64,000 nt of DNA, taken from positions 186,001 through 250,000 of the forward strand of contig JAJNNX010000021.1 in NCBI GenBank assembly GCA_023159155.1, given 5' to 3'. The notes below the pieces were generated by a model. That model had not been told where the DNA came from. It saw only the letters and a list, made by a program, of their open reading frames with translations, and did not search any database. Position 1 is the first letter of the stretch; each line of letters begins with the position of its first letter. Positions 34,338 through 46,080 of the stretch are shown here, one piece after another. Position numbers and translations under genes: made by a program. Origin of the DNA: Ustulina deusta (taxonomy: Eukaryota > Ascomycota > Sordariomycetes > Xylariales > Xylariaceae).

Positions 34338-34860
34338 GGTCGCAGATGTCCTGCTTGCTGTCGTTGCGTAGGTGGCCCGGGGGTTGGAGGGCGTTGCGAG
34401 GTTGTGGTGTGGCAGGGATTGTCAACTCGTCGAGTGAAGAAATGGCAGAAATTGAAAAGCGCTGCAAGTTCGAAGTGTGATGTACCTGCTCTCTGGATGG
34501 AGAATTAACCCCACCACCCCTCTGTTAAACTCACCATTGGGGCGCGGGCACCTCTGCTAGCGCACAGACCATAGGCGCCTGATATCTACCGCCTGCACAA
34601 ATTGCCTTGGTGACTCATATTTAGTATCTGTCTGCCAAGAGGATTATCGATAAGCAAGCGAGGGGTTTGTGAAACTAGTAGCAGGTAGATCTACCTCAGG
34701 CTATGTTGCTTTGACATGGACATACCTACTTAAGTAAGTACATACCTATTTGCACTACACATGCACTTCAAAAAGTTTACTACGTTTAAAGCTTTCAGTA
34801 GTATGTGTCTGTCTCGAGGGAAAGAAACAGTTAATGAATTCGAATTAATCATCTCCCAAG
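34338..34860. other. Intergenic between eIF2-gamma and NRPS relic
   Basis: Promoter side of eIF2-gamma, then increasingly AT-rich DNA. No gene recognised. Confidence 0.45.
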
Positions 34861-37800
34861 AGTAGGTTGAGCCGGTTGTTACCGTTTCCAAATTCGAGGT
34901 GCTTCAGCTTCCATTTCCTCATGTAGACCCCGGCTCGGATATCGCGTCAACACTTCCAACTTCCGATGACCGTTGCCTTGTTGACGATAAGTGCACTATT
35001 AGTTTGGTTGGCAATTCACTGGAAGGAAGGGAAACTTTTATCGAAAACCCAATAAGCCATCTCCAAGGCTTGATGATACGAGATAGCGTCAAGGAGTTTG
35101 GAACCAATATTGTTAGATATTACAAGACCTATAAGCCGGAAGATATTGGTACTGTGAAAGCCGCTTGGAATAGTCTTTTTACGCAGGAAGCTATCCTATG
35201 CGTTAGTTACTCAGAAGACCTCGAGCCTTAAAATAACTTGCACTTTGATTAGACTGAGGCTACTACGCAAGATCCTGTACAGTTTGATGGGTGGGTTTAT
35301 GCCCCGATAACGCGGTCGGAAATTCGGACGACATGGAAGGTGACCACCTTGAGTTCCTCAGAGAGGCCACAATCTGGTGTTAAAAGCACCGTTATATGGA
35401 TAGTCCATTATGCTCTGATCGACGGATACTCGGCAAGGCTACTCCTAACTAAACTTAGATCACTAGTGGCAGGAAAGTTGGTTCGTGCCGGACCGCCTTA
35501 TGCCACTGCAGTCGAAACAATTCAAACACTTCACTATAGTAAGAGACTTGAATGGGAGCTATTTTGGCGTTAGCAGAACAACCTCTACAAGAAATCGGTG
35601 GTGAGCTTGCAACTCTTTCCGCCCCTGGATGCTGGAAGTTCTTGTGGTATCGGCGAATGCTGTATTCTTTTAGGAACAAAAACTTAAATTATTTAGATAA
35701 TCTCCCAGGAGTGTGGCATTACGCTAGCAGCCATATTCTATTCAGCATGGGCCGTGATCTTAACTGCACTGGCAGATAACAAGAATATTATTTTTGGTAC
35801 AGCAGTCCTTGGCTGTAATCTGCCTTTTGTTGGCATTAGGGATGTTATTGGCCCCCTTTTGAGCATGCCACCACTTGTAGCTTCTGTTAAAGGAGATCAT
35901 AATTTCAGAAAATTTGTCCTTGACATTCATTACTGTATGACCGACCTTACCGAGTACCAATGGACAATCCTGAAGCATATACTAATAAGACGCAGATTTT
36001 AATCTATATTGTTTGTGGGGTTTGATTTTGATACCTCTGATAGGAATTACCCTATTTGCCCGATTGAGCTATCTTCCTAGAAACATAATAGCGCTATACT
36101 GTTAGCTATCCTTGTGAACCCAGAATTAACATCCTTCCAGTCCCCCCCCAAAAAAAAAGAATTCAGCGGTGCTAGTATTCACCAAGTCTCCCTGCTCTTC
36201 GACCGCATATTTTGATTCTTTATCCGATTGGATATACCTATTCGGGTTTTGCAGGCAAACTTGGTTACGCCAGAGAGTCGCCTCGCCCTTCGAAGAAACA
36301 GTAATTTTCTTTTGGGCTCGACACGCCAGTTTTCTATCAGCAACAACCTTGTCACATTGTTTGAATGCGCCACAAGTCAACATTCTAAAACAATTGCTAT
36401 TACAATTAGTGAAATGTAGATCCAGAACTTCCTAAAGAAATGCAAGCATTTGTAATCCAGAAAACTTCTGCCACAACCCTCCTCTGTAAGAATATTGATT
36501 CCCTATCAAGTGCCATGCAATCGGGCTTTAATAACTTGCTTGGCATTGAATTAATACTAAGCAACACCGCTTCGTATAAAGGAGACAGATTTCCACGCCA
36601 AGCCTTCCCTAACCCCTTAGTATTGGCGTATGTTTGTTTTATATCTGGATCAACAAGAATACCGAAAGGCGTCACCTGTTCTCATGAGGGCTTGGTAGCC
36701 TTACAAAGTGACTTCAAGGTCAGATTGTTTGCCTAGCTAGAAAAGAAAATATTTTAGATGATGTCCCTAGCGTTTAATAGGTCAATTCATAAAATATTTT
36801 CTGCGCTCTGCTATAAAGCTACTCTATTGTTGCCGGCCGGGGAAAATGTTTTCGAAGCATTGAAATCGGCCAACTTTGCAATTATGACACCATCCGTTAC
36901 CGAGGTCCTAGATCTAAGTGACTATCCATAACTAGAACATATGAGTGATACTAAAGGGATCAAATTTAAATTTCCGTGTTACTAATTAAGGTGCCACCGC
37001 TAGCTATACTTGGTTGAGGAGCCGGTTAAACAATCAACAAATGATCGCTGGGCTACAGCTGTGAAAACATATAATATGTAAGTAAAGAGCACAGATACTC
37101 GCCTATACCGAGAAATAATGGCAAGAGCGGCCACCTGTAGAAAGCCTACTAATTCCAAGGTGTAATAGGTATGGGCCGATAGAGGGCACTTGCGGTGCAA
37201 CAATCTGCTACTTTCAACTAGGTAAACCAATTATAATAAGCCGCCCTAACCCTATAACTTACTTGTACATCTTAGATTTAAAGAGCTGCCATGTTCTTAT
37301 AGAGATAGTTGGGAAAATTTACGTTGCTAGTTTGCAAGTGGCAAGAGAGTACCTAGGCATGCCTTAGGCTACCGCTGTACGCTTTGTTAAAAACCCTTTC
37401 TGCTAGAGGACCACTGAGCGCATGTTCAAAACGGGGGATTAAGGGTACTGGACTGTAAAGGAAGAAATTGTGTGCCTAGGGAGAAATAACCAGCAGATCA
37501 AACTTTAAAAGTATCGCCTCAATCTTAACAACCTTAAAATTTGCGTAAGTCGGGCGGTTGTTAATATCAAGTTAGTTGTAATAGTAGTACGCCGGGATTA
37601 TCTTATAGCCGCAATACAACCTAGCACGCTTAAACGCAACATTATTGTCGCAGCATTAGCGAAAGCACTCCTAGGATACGCCTAGCTAAGAGACATTTTC
37701 CTAGTTAACAAGTTCCTAACTATAAAGGCCAGAAAACTTGATTATAAGGACATTATGTTATATCGTTCTTAGGATTCTATTAGCAAGGATAATCCATTGA

Positions 37801-39260
37801 TATTTTTAGAAACGAAGATTGCTTACATATAGCACGAAGTCCTCGGCCTTAACAAATTCGAACAGATAACCCTATAATTTAATTTTCTTTAGCTGGGTGG
37901 CAGCTTAATGCTACAGATGACACTATTAGCAAGATTGTTAATAGTTCTTGAAATAAAGGTTCCTCTCTGTCTTATTATCGAGAGCCACTCTCTTAAAAAA
38001 CTTGCAACTCGTTTAGAAAGCCTCCGACCTAAGGTTAACTCTCAAAATGCGGACCCTAACTCAACCTGGGGATCTTACAAGTTATTGCTTTTAGAGCAAG
38101 ATTTGTGGTCAAAATACAGTCTCTCTACCTGTAAGCCAACACAAAATCTTTTAATGTAAGCAGCCTGTTCTATTTTGAGCCTGGGTTGTTAGATCTAGTG
38201 TTAATGGAAAAGGTATAGAATGTGGTGCTTGCCAGATACACAATTTTCAAGAGCCGTTGTGCGAGGGTAGATGGACCGGGGGACAACATTGAGCGCCACT
38301 ACATTGAAATTTCGCCATGGATCGAATTTGTTTAGCACGCCAATATTGAAACAGAAGTTAATAGAATATTTGATCTTAGAAAAGAACCGCCTATTAGGGT
38401 AGTATTGGCTGATTATAAGCTGGTTATTGTTGCAAGCCATAATTATTGTTATAGATCTCTAGGCCTTAAAAATCCTATTTTGTAATGTTAAAACTATATA
38501 TGACAGCGGAACACTCTCTTCTATTGAGCTTTAGAATACCTTAAAAAGAAACAAAGCAGTTTGCAAGCTTTAGTTCTAGTCACAGTACTTCAGGGAAGAA
38601 ATCCCTAACAGAAACAAAAAAGCTAAATTGTTCACACGGAACTCATATAATAGAACTTTAAAGTTTTACTAGCTGTCAAAACTTCTGGCAAAAAGAATAA
38701 TTCAAACACTAAGAGGAAGAGATCACATAATATTTTAATAGTTTGCTATTGCAACAGTAGCCCTAGTGCTTGAAGCAGACAAAGAAGAAATAGACGTTAT
38801 CCTTGGGACGCCGTTTGCAAAGCGTTCCACAGATGCAGAAAAAAAAAACGTTGGGCTTTTTCTATACCCATTGCCAGTAAGAGTTCAAAATTCTTCCCAG
38901 TCTAGCCAGACTAATGCGAAACCATACCTGGACGAGATTTGCCGCAGCGCCACTGCTGCCCTTGCACACGCAGTGTCCTGGCACAATCTCCTGGAATACC
39001 TCTACATTGCGACAAATTATCCCGATAACCCGATTTTTGACGTTATGGTAACTTTCCACACTCCGGACGTAGCGGCAAAGCTAGACCTACCTGGATTGAT
39101 ACCGTGCTTCAGTTGGGCAAACAGATCAAAGTTTCTCCTGTTAACCGAATTCACAGCGCTTAATAGGGGAGACCTTGTACTTAGGGTAGAATATAACACG
39201 GATAATCACTCTGCCGGAGATATTAATACCCCTGTAGCCAATATTACCACAACTCTTTAG
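34861..39260 (+). pseudogene. Degenerate nonribosomal peptide synthetase (C-A-T-C)
   Basis: Relic of a multidomain NRPS, full of stops and frame changes, partly AT-biased as after RIP. Condensation domain: VRYYKTYKPEDIG near 35110, the active-site region VHYALIDGYS at 35403-35432, and AAIFYSAWAVILTALADNKN near 35730. Adenylation domain: FECATSQHSKTIAI near 36360, core A3 CFISGSTRIPKGVTCSHEG at about 36632-36690, ANFAIMTPSVTEVLDLSDYP near 36875. Carrier domain: LGGSLMLQM after a stop at about 37893-37920, where the phosphopantetheine Ser is visible. A second condensation C-terminal half is an open 164-residue stretch at 38766-39260 (DVILGTPFAKRS, GLFLYPLPVRV). The product is unknowable. Disulfide oxidoreductase, methyltransferase and MFS genes follow, suggesting a former metabolite cluster. 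Confidence 0.85.
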
Positions 39261-40257
39261 ATACTGCTTTCCGATCTACCATGTAGCGCGATTAAGAGAG
39301 CTATCCGATCGGGAGAGGGGAGAATGACCATGGCAACGTGGGAAGGCGATTTGATGGGACGGCCTTAGACTGCGCTCCAGAAGATTTGATTGAGTAGCCA
39401 CAGAAAAGAAGCTAGTGTTCAGATAGCAGATGGCAGAGATGCTATTAGGAACATTTCCTAGTATTAGTAACAAAGGTATTTGGTAGATTAGCAATTTCTT
39501 AGCTATTAATATATTCATGTATTATAAAATATTCGACTCAGTGAAATGCTGTGTCGACACCCACATGGGTCTACAAGGCTTCAGAATAGCATATATTGTA
39601 TCTGTGTATGAGAGAGCCTACCTAGCACCTAGCCTGCCAGGCACCTTTTGGTGGTGTGCGCTGCTGACTAAGCTCTCAAGCGCCGGAAAACAGGGGCTTC
39701 CATCTCACCCCTATTGCCGGAAGCCCTGCGAATAGCCTCGCGCTAGCCCATCACAGGTGCTATGGCTGTTACGAATCGGGTGGTCATTGGAATTATTGTG
39801 CAATCCGGGGTGCGTGTTATCACGCTATATTGTGCTTTCTTTCTGTTTATTCCCCCCCCCTATTCGCCCACAGAGCCAAACGCGGGTGTGTTACACTCAT
39901 AGTAACTTGTAAATGGCACAGATATTACGTGTGCCTTGTCACCGCATCCGGCCGTCTTGTCTCCCTTCTCTGAAAGCGGTAAAAGAAAAAGAAAAAGTGG
40001 GTTTAAGAGGGAGACAGAGAGAGAAAACTGAGTGAGAAAAAGAAAACGAAACATCTGTTGTGACGATACTACCCAGCTAGACAAAAGTGTGAGACAGTGG
40101 GGAATAGGGGAGTAAATTGGGAATCTGAACAACATGTTTCTTACCATTCCTTTTTCAAACTTCACAATGCCTGTTTTTAAGGTAGTGAGTTGCCAGTGAA
40201 ATTGTCTTTAATGATGAGCGGTCTACCTGATACTTAGTAGATGCCAATTGTAGTGTA
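39261..40257. other. Intergenic, nothing recognised
   Basis: Mixed composition; a nine-C run near 39852 and a purine-rich stretch at 39970-40055. The 101-codon frame on the minus strand at 39860-40165 is composition-driven and has no family features. It is where the missing part of the truncated oxidoreductase would be expected, but no homology was seen. Confidence 0.45.
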
Positions 40258-40665
40258 TTAAAAATATGTCCAACCTTTGAATTGATGCCGAAATTTGCCA
40301 TACCAGGTTAGTCCCCGCTCCCCAAACCTATCAACTTGATTGTTGGTCACTCTTCTTAGATCATCTGGGTTACGGTTTTCCCAGGTTGGGACGACGTGTG
40401 TCGGTGTCTTCCACTTGTTGCGCGGTGCATTAGAGTCGAGGATTAAAACGTCAATTTGATGACGGGCTAGGGTTAGCGCGGCAGAAAGACCGGCGTGGGA
40501 GCTGCCGACAATCAGGATCTCTGCAGTGGAAGTTCTGTTCAGTGAGACATGTGAATTAAGGATGTCTAGCCGAAACACTTTGTCGCTCAGAGAATAGGCA
40601 AGCAGTGCCGTGACAACGGATAAGCCGACAATAATACGAGTGGAATAGGTAAATAAGGAACTCAT
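40258..40665 (-). pseudogene. Truncated thioredoxin-reductase-like flavoprotein, N-terminal part
   Basis: 135-residue frame with an N-terminal membrane anchor (about residues 10-27) followed by EILIVGSSHAGLSAALTLAR, the FAD Rossmann start, with GSSHAG in place of GGGPAG, then VLILDSNAPRNKWKTP and VVPTWENRNPDDLRR. This matches the beginning of the intact enzyme at 41025 (IVGGGPAGLTSAV, VFDSHDYRNERTAH, MLPTWDGKNPLAFR). The frame ends where the FAD/NAD core should continue; no CxxC, NAD domain or C-terminal FAD motif follows. Head-to-head with the intact gene, 359 bp apart. Likely a decayed divergent paralogue. Confidence 0.7.
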
Positions 40666-41024
40666 AGCTTAGATGGCCATGTTGAAGTCGTCTGTAATTT
40701 CAATTTACGGACGTCCCATAGTGGCCGCGACTTATACGATTTCATGACATGCGAAGCCTTTTACCTACACGGTCCGCCCTTAGTCGCGGGTGTCATATAA
40801 GGGGAGGAATCCCTATCCGATTGGCTGCGGGGGTGTATCGGATGCCGGATCAGTATTAGCATCTGGAAACCTGCATTTGAGTATCTGCTACAAGGTGTAT
40901 CGGGTCGCATGCCCTTTATGGTCAGCGACGTGTGACGTAAATGGGACAGAAAATCAATCGCACATAGCGCTTCGCATTCAAAAGCATCATTATCACAGCA
41001 AAGTCTTCCCCATCTCCATCACAG
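40666..41024. promoter_or_regulatory. Divergent intergenic region of two oxidoreductase genes
   Basis: Short shared upstream region between the truncated (minus) and intact (plus) genes. It probably once served as a bidirectional promoter; no specific factor site can be named. Confidence 0.35.
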
Positions 41025-42169
41025 ATGCCTTTTCTCCGACCTCGTTTCTCAGCCATTAAGACTTTGTTAGCTCGCTCCAACTCGCCTGTCCGCAGCTCCA
41101 TCATGCCTCCTCACGCAAAAAGCCCAACACCTGACCTTGTCGACACTCTGATCGTCGGCGGCGGCCCCGCGGGGTTGACGTCTGCAGTCACTGTAGCCCG
41201 CAACTTACACACGGCCATCGTGTTTGACTCTCACGACTACCGAAACGAGCGTACAGCACACTTTCACATGTTGCCTACCTGGGATGGCAAGAATCCCCTC
41301 GCATTCCGAGATGCAGCTAGACAGAACACGATCGATAACTACGATACCATCTTTTACGTAGATGTCGAGATCGAGAAAGCCGCAAAGAACGACGAGGGGC
41401 TTTTTGAACTTACCGATGCAGGCGGTAAGGTCTGGAAGGGGAGAAGCTTAGTCCTAGCCTCTGGCATTGTCGACGTGCCGCTGGACATTCCGGGCTTCGA
41501 AGAGTGCTGGGGTCGAAGTGTGTGAGTAGAACCATGACTTGAAGATTCGTGTGAATCCTTGACTGAACGGTCGAATATAGATTCCACTGCCTGTTCTGCC
41601 ACGGCTACGAACAGCGTGGGAGTGCATCCTCTGGCATCCTGGCCATAGGCGATGTTGTGCCTGTTCCCATTTGCCTCCACGCCGCTCGCAATGCGGCCCA
41701 GATGACCAAGTCCGTCACGATCTACACCCATGGTAATACCACCTCGGCCGCTCAGATTCAAGAGGCCATTGGCCCCGTGGCACCTTTCACGGTCGACAGC
41801 CGCCGTATCACCGAGTTTGAGCTAGGTGCTAACGAGCTCGGAATCACCATCCACTTCGAAGACGGCAGCAGCAAGGAGGAAGCATTCCTGGCACACAAGC
41901 CTAAGAGTGCACTCAAAAGCAGCTTCTTGGCAGAGCAGCTGGGTCTTGGTATCACGCCTCAGGGCGATTTGGAAGTGAAACCCCCATTTAATGAGACCAC
42001 TTTGAGTGGTTGCTTTGCGGCCGGTGATAACTCTTCATTCTTAAAGACCACTCCTAATGCGGTCAATACGGGAGCCAATAGTGCTGCGGGTGTGGCAAGT
42101 CATGTTCAGAGCAGAATGTACGGGCAGAAGAGTCTCGGCGAATTCATGCAGGCGCAGAAGCCTGCCTAA
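41025..42169 (+). CDS. Thioredoxin-reductase-like FAD-dependent disulfide oxidoreductase
   Basis: Two-domain FAD/NAD(P)-type flavoprotein with a redox CxxC, of the group that in fungal clusters oxidises dithiols to disulfides (GliT-type) or has a detoxifying role. Exons 41025..41521 and 41581..42169, a 59-bp intron (GTGAGT...ATATAG), 361 residues. FAD site LIVGGGPAGLTSAV (45-50 GxGxxG); LVLASGIVDVP; active site FHCLFCHGYEQRG with Cys169/Cys172 spanning the intron; second nucleotide site weakly formed (GILAIGDVVPVPICLHAARN); C-terminal FAD motif LSGCFAAGDNS. The first 25 residues look like a possible organelle-targeting extension; Met27 is an alternative start. Intact, and the only surviving enzyme of the neighbouring decayed cluster. 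Confidence 0.9.
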
Positions 42170-43556
42170 GTGGGATAAGCAGGACAAACTCGTCGGTCAG
42201 TTTTGGACAGCTTCACATGTATGCCCTCATTTAATGTATATCTGTAGTTCACGCTCCAGAGTCCCCCGATCCGAATTAAGGTTATATAATGCCAATAATC
42301 CCGTTCTCTGTCTCGCTAGCCAGCCTCGAGCCTCGCTCACTTTCCAACAACCCTCCTGGTCTGTTAGTAGCGTTGGCCATGTCACAGAACAGCAATAAAG
42401 ACGGTAACATACAGCAAATACCCGTCGTTCCTCCAAAATTTCCTTATATTCTCTAGCCCTAGCTCTATAGCGCTCACGAAAGACCAGCTTCTTTCTTCTG
42501 CGCTACAACTCAGGAGCAACAGAACTATCTTTTATGTACGTCTCTAGAACCCGAGAAAATCAAGTTACATGGTTATGCGGCACATTAAAACAGTCAAACG
42601 ATTAATAACGTCCTTAGAATACAAGCGTGAAGATTGCCTGTTATCGAGGCCGAAAAAAATAGTGGCCAAACAGCTTCACATATTACTCACCGCCAGAACA
42701 ACACAGATTAACAATGCCCTCACATATATCGTAATAAGTCTCAAAGCGCTTAACAGCCACCAAAATACAAACCAAGCAGCCAGCTTTACCAAGTAATAAT
42801 ATCTGGTAAAATCAAAATTAGAGCAGTTATTTAGCGCTCCTATCAAAGTTTAGCCAACAGGAGAAATGCCATTTACCTGAGTACAATAGAAAAACGCACG
42901 TAAGGGTAGCATGGCGTACCTGCATACACTGTTACCTAGTTGGAGTACCTTACGCGACAGGGATATCTTACATGAATGGGAAAGCCGCAGGGCTCAGGGC
43001 TGGTCCATGACTCTACCATAGTAAGTGTATATGCCTGGATCTTGCACCTGCGTTTCTCCCGTGACGGTGTGGTCAATGCCTAACAATAAAACAGCAGTCG
43101 TCATAAGCTAGGTATCGCAGCCTGTAACCTGGCAGTTAATTGACTATAATACTATAAAGTTGCCAATGGGTACACGATACACCTCAAATTAAATTTCATC
43201 TTTCTAACCAAATCCGCTGCAATAGGGGCGCACACCGTTACGTTGGATGGTGTATTGCAGTAGTCGGCCACCTGCGGGTCCCTTAATTAGCCACTCATGT
43301 TCAAATCGGGGATATGCCTAGCTGAGCCGTAAGATTTCTAGTTGGAGTAGGTAGAAAAATGGTTGGTATTCGAAATGTATATCCGAAGATGTTGCTTCCC
43401 GAAGTAGAATAAAACCAAGTTATTTTTTCCCCCTTTCTAGTCCTCTGCTAGGCACTTTAATTGAATGATAGATCACTGTTGACTCTCCCCTCTAGACACA
43501 CGTTCATCATCTCGCTACCATCTCGCTAAGTTTCAGCCAGTAACAACGACAGAAAT
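42170..43556. other. Intergenic, nothing recognised
   Basis: 1.4 kb of A+T-moderate DNA. The frame at 42569-42796 has no features. No repeats identified. Confidence 0.45.
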
Positions 43557-44614
43557 ATGTCCCGATCACTCGTCTGTCTGTACGTATGACACAATGCGGT
43601 TCCCCAGTAACCTCTCAATGCATAGGGAGAGTTGCGCTGACTTGGTGCTTCGAACAAGCCACGACGGAATCATGGGATGAATCCGCTTCCGCACTTTTGA
43701 AGACTGCTTTTGAAGGTCCTACCATTACACTCAACAAAGTACTACTCGAGAGGGTCAGTCATGTATCTCCTAGTATAAAGCATCATGTAGATTAGATAAG
43801 TCACGCTGGTGAAGCTAGTGGGTTACTCAAGGTTATTTAGTGGTTAACATAATCATAGCTTAACACTATTAGCCCCTTCACCCCTGCCACCGCGATCCTC
43901 GACACCGGATGCGGCGTCGCTCAGGTCCTCGGGAGTCTGCTTGGCACGTACGGTACCTCACTCCCCGCCGATACACGCCTTGTAGCCACCGACCTCAGCC
44001 CCGGCATGGTCAGCATAGTTGATGGACGCCGAGCGACCGAGATATCAGCCGGCAATACGACTTGGGGCCGCGTTGAGACTGCAGTCTGGGACGCGCAGAA
44101 CCTTGCAGCGGCCGACGCCCCAGACGATATATTTAGCCATATAACAGCCGGGCTAGTGTTTTTCATGGTAGAGCGACCTCAAGACGTCCTCGCCGAAACC
44201 CGCAGGGTCTTGTGCGATGGCGGCTTGTTCGGCATGACGAGCTTCCGGTCGGCTGGGTGGATGGACCTCATCGAGGAGGCTTTAGATGCCGTTAAACCGG
44301 GGTCAAGGCTGTCGCCGATTCCGACCGCGTGGTCCTCTACGGAGAGCATCGCGAGACAGCTCGAGGACGCTGGATTCCATGACGTCACTGCAGATGAGGT
44401 TAAGGTGTAATACTACGAGTTCGAGGACCCTGAGGCTATCACGAGGTTTAATGTCGCCAATCAATATTCCGAGTGTGAAGATGGTGACGGCGAACTTTTC
44501 GGCCGAGGAGGAAGAGACGGCAATACAGTGGATGCTCAAGTGGCTTACTGAGAGGTTTCTGAATGGGGGGGGGATGTTGGAGGGGATTGCCATTGTGGCT
44601 ACAGGTACAAAATA
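43557..44614 (+). pseudogene. Broken class I SAM-dependent methyltransferase
   Basis: Readable as a methyltransferase: an N-terminal piece (43607-43760, RVALTWCFEQATTESWDESA) and a large piece from 43871: SPFTPATAILDTGCGVAQVL (motif I, Gly-rich SAM loop), TRLVATDLSPGMVS (motif II acidic residue), VWDAQNL, DGGLFGMTSFRSAGWMD. Lesions: no donor in the phase needed to join the two pieces; an in-frame TAA at 44408-44410 directly before YYEFEDPEAITRFNVAN; then a frameshift near 44455, after which the C terminus (PSVKMVTANFSAEEEETAIQ...) resumes to 44614. The TAA is compatible with a C-to-T change of CAA. Probably a tailoring O- or N-methyltransferase before decay. Confidence 0.75.
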
Positions 44615-44692
44615 AATGAAGTTTTTTGTTTATACCGGGTAGATTAGTGATTATAAGTATGATATAAATTGTAGACTTGGTCTGCGAGGCAT

Positions 44693-45174
44693 TCAAACTG
44701 AAACGGATGGGTCTGACACCTTTGCGGCATTCTTTTCCCGCGTTCCCCCTTTCTCCTGGGATTCCATACCAAATTCAGTGTCCAGCTCTGTTCTGAGCTC
44801 CACATGTTCCTCCAAGAACACGAGCAAGAACCCTAGCAGTGCGAAGGCAAGAGCCGCCAGCCACGTAGTTCGGAATGCCTTTGTGTAAAGACGTGTCACC
44901 TGCTGTTGGGCCGCTGACGGCAGAGCCTGCACAGACCCATGAGCAGCGAATTCATACGCGCCTCCATCAGCCAATTGAGCACGAACTGTCGCGTCCTCTA
45001 TTGTACCGAGCCCGTCAGTCACAATGGAGTTGAGACTGAGAGATGGGATCGTAATGCCCCATATGAAACCGAAGCTACGCAGAAACGAATACATAGCGGT
45101 AGCTGTCGCAACATCTGACTCCGAAAGCGCAGCCTGGATAGCAGGAAGAAGGGTGACAAATGTACAACCAAGAC
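44693..45174 (-). pseudogene. MFS efflux transporter, 3' half (split by retrotransposon)
   Basis: C-terminal part of a 14-helix (DHA2-like) major facilitator drug/toxin efflux pump. Readable without stops from the LTR edge: GCTFVTLLPAIQAALSESDV, ATATAMYSFLRSFGFIWG, then FRTTWLAALAFALLGFLLVF, the last membrane helix, and a charged tail ending KVSDPSVSV. Its 5' half is at 62798-64000 on the same strand. The sequence right of 45174 is the LTR. Removing the 17,623-bp insertion plus one 5-bp target copy restores a continuous frame at a conserved helix. The half itself is not visibly RIP-mutated, so the gene was killed by insertion, not by mutation. Confidence 0.9.
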
Positions 45175-45325
45175 TGTTGGAATGTGGAGATTAGGTACAC
45201 TCTATCCTCTGACTATATGTATTACTAGATTCCCCCGGACCCTTTGGTCCTTGATTCTTTCTTTTAATTATTTTAAATATATAAAATATTCTGCTTACTT
45301 ATATACGTATCTATTTATTTTAATA
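45175..45325 (+). repeat. Left LTR of outer Copia element (151 bp)
   Basis: Aligns base for base with 62647-62797 over 151 positions. Its first part (to about 45260) keeps more G and C (CCCCCGGACCCTTTGG) and its last part is AT-converted; the right copy shows the opposite pattern at its ends. Confidence 0.93.
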
Positions 45326-45340
45326 GATTATAAGCCTAAA
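45326..45340 (+). other. Probable primer-binding site (half-tRNA-iMet type)
   Basis: GATTATAAGCC directly after the left LTR is, allowing two G-to-A changes, the GGTTATGAGCC used by Copia elements primed by the anticodon-loop region of initiator tRNA-Met. Inference from position and RIP logic. Confidence 0.6.
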
Positions 45341-45956
45341 ACAACTTATTTATATTATTTTTAATATAAATATTATTTAATAGTTTTGTTTAATTTAAAC
45401 GCTAATAGACCTATAATTTTTTATAAATATTTTTTTAATCCTTTATTATAATAAAACTTTTTAAAACGTTTTAATATTAAAGAAAAATATTAACTTTAAA
45501 TAAAAATTAATTTGTTTTATTTGTTTTATAAATATTATATAATATATAAATATTTTATTTAATTTATATAATTTTTAATATAATAAATAGATAGAACTTT
45601 TTTTTTAAAACTAAAACAAATAAAAATTTTAATATTATTTATTTTTTTTATTGCTTTTATAAACTAAAACTAACTTAAAATATTATAATATAATTTAATT
45701 ATTAAATTTTTAGCTTTAATTATTTATTAAATATTTTAGCTATAAAAGTTTATTAATATTAAACTTAGCAAAAAAAATTCTTATTACTAGCTATTTTATT
45801 TTTTTAAATATTTTAAAACATTTAACTTTTTATTTTTAAATATTTATAATTTATTTATTTTTTAAGTACTTCTAGTTTTATTATTATAAGCTATTACTAA
45901 TATAAAACTAGTTATAGCTGCACTAATTGCGCTTAAGAAAATAAGAGTTAAATTTA

Positions 45957-46080
45957 TGCTATAATAACCTAGTTTCCCGGGTTCGTTTTTTAGGTACTGC
46001 TTAGGCCCGCTATTATATACCGGAAAAACAGTAAACTTAAAGCAGTCCTTTTTAAAGTGCTTACCTAGGTTTATGTTCTG
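45957..46080. repeat. GC-bearing patch, possible LTR remnant of a third element
   Basis: A short stretch with CCCGGG, GGCCCGC and CCTAGG motifs inside otherwise AT-only DNA, at the left end of the T-rich block. A patch of similar character (CGCGGGC, GTGCCTCCCCTAGGC) lies at about 51000-51120 at the right end of that block. GTGC..CCTAGG.TTAT is shared. Pairing as LTRs is tentative. Confidence 0.3.

Noticed and set aside
39860..40165. 101-codon frame, possible remainder of the truncated oxidoreductase
   Set aside because: No FAD/NAD or CxxC motif; reading dominated by a purine-rich tract on the opposite strand.
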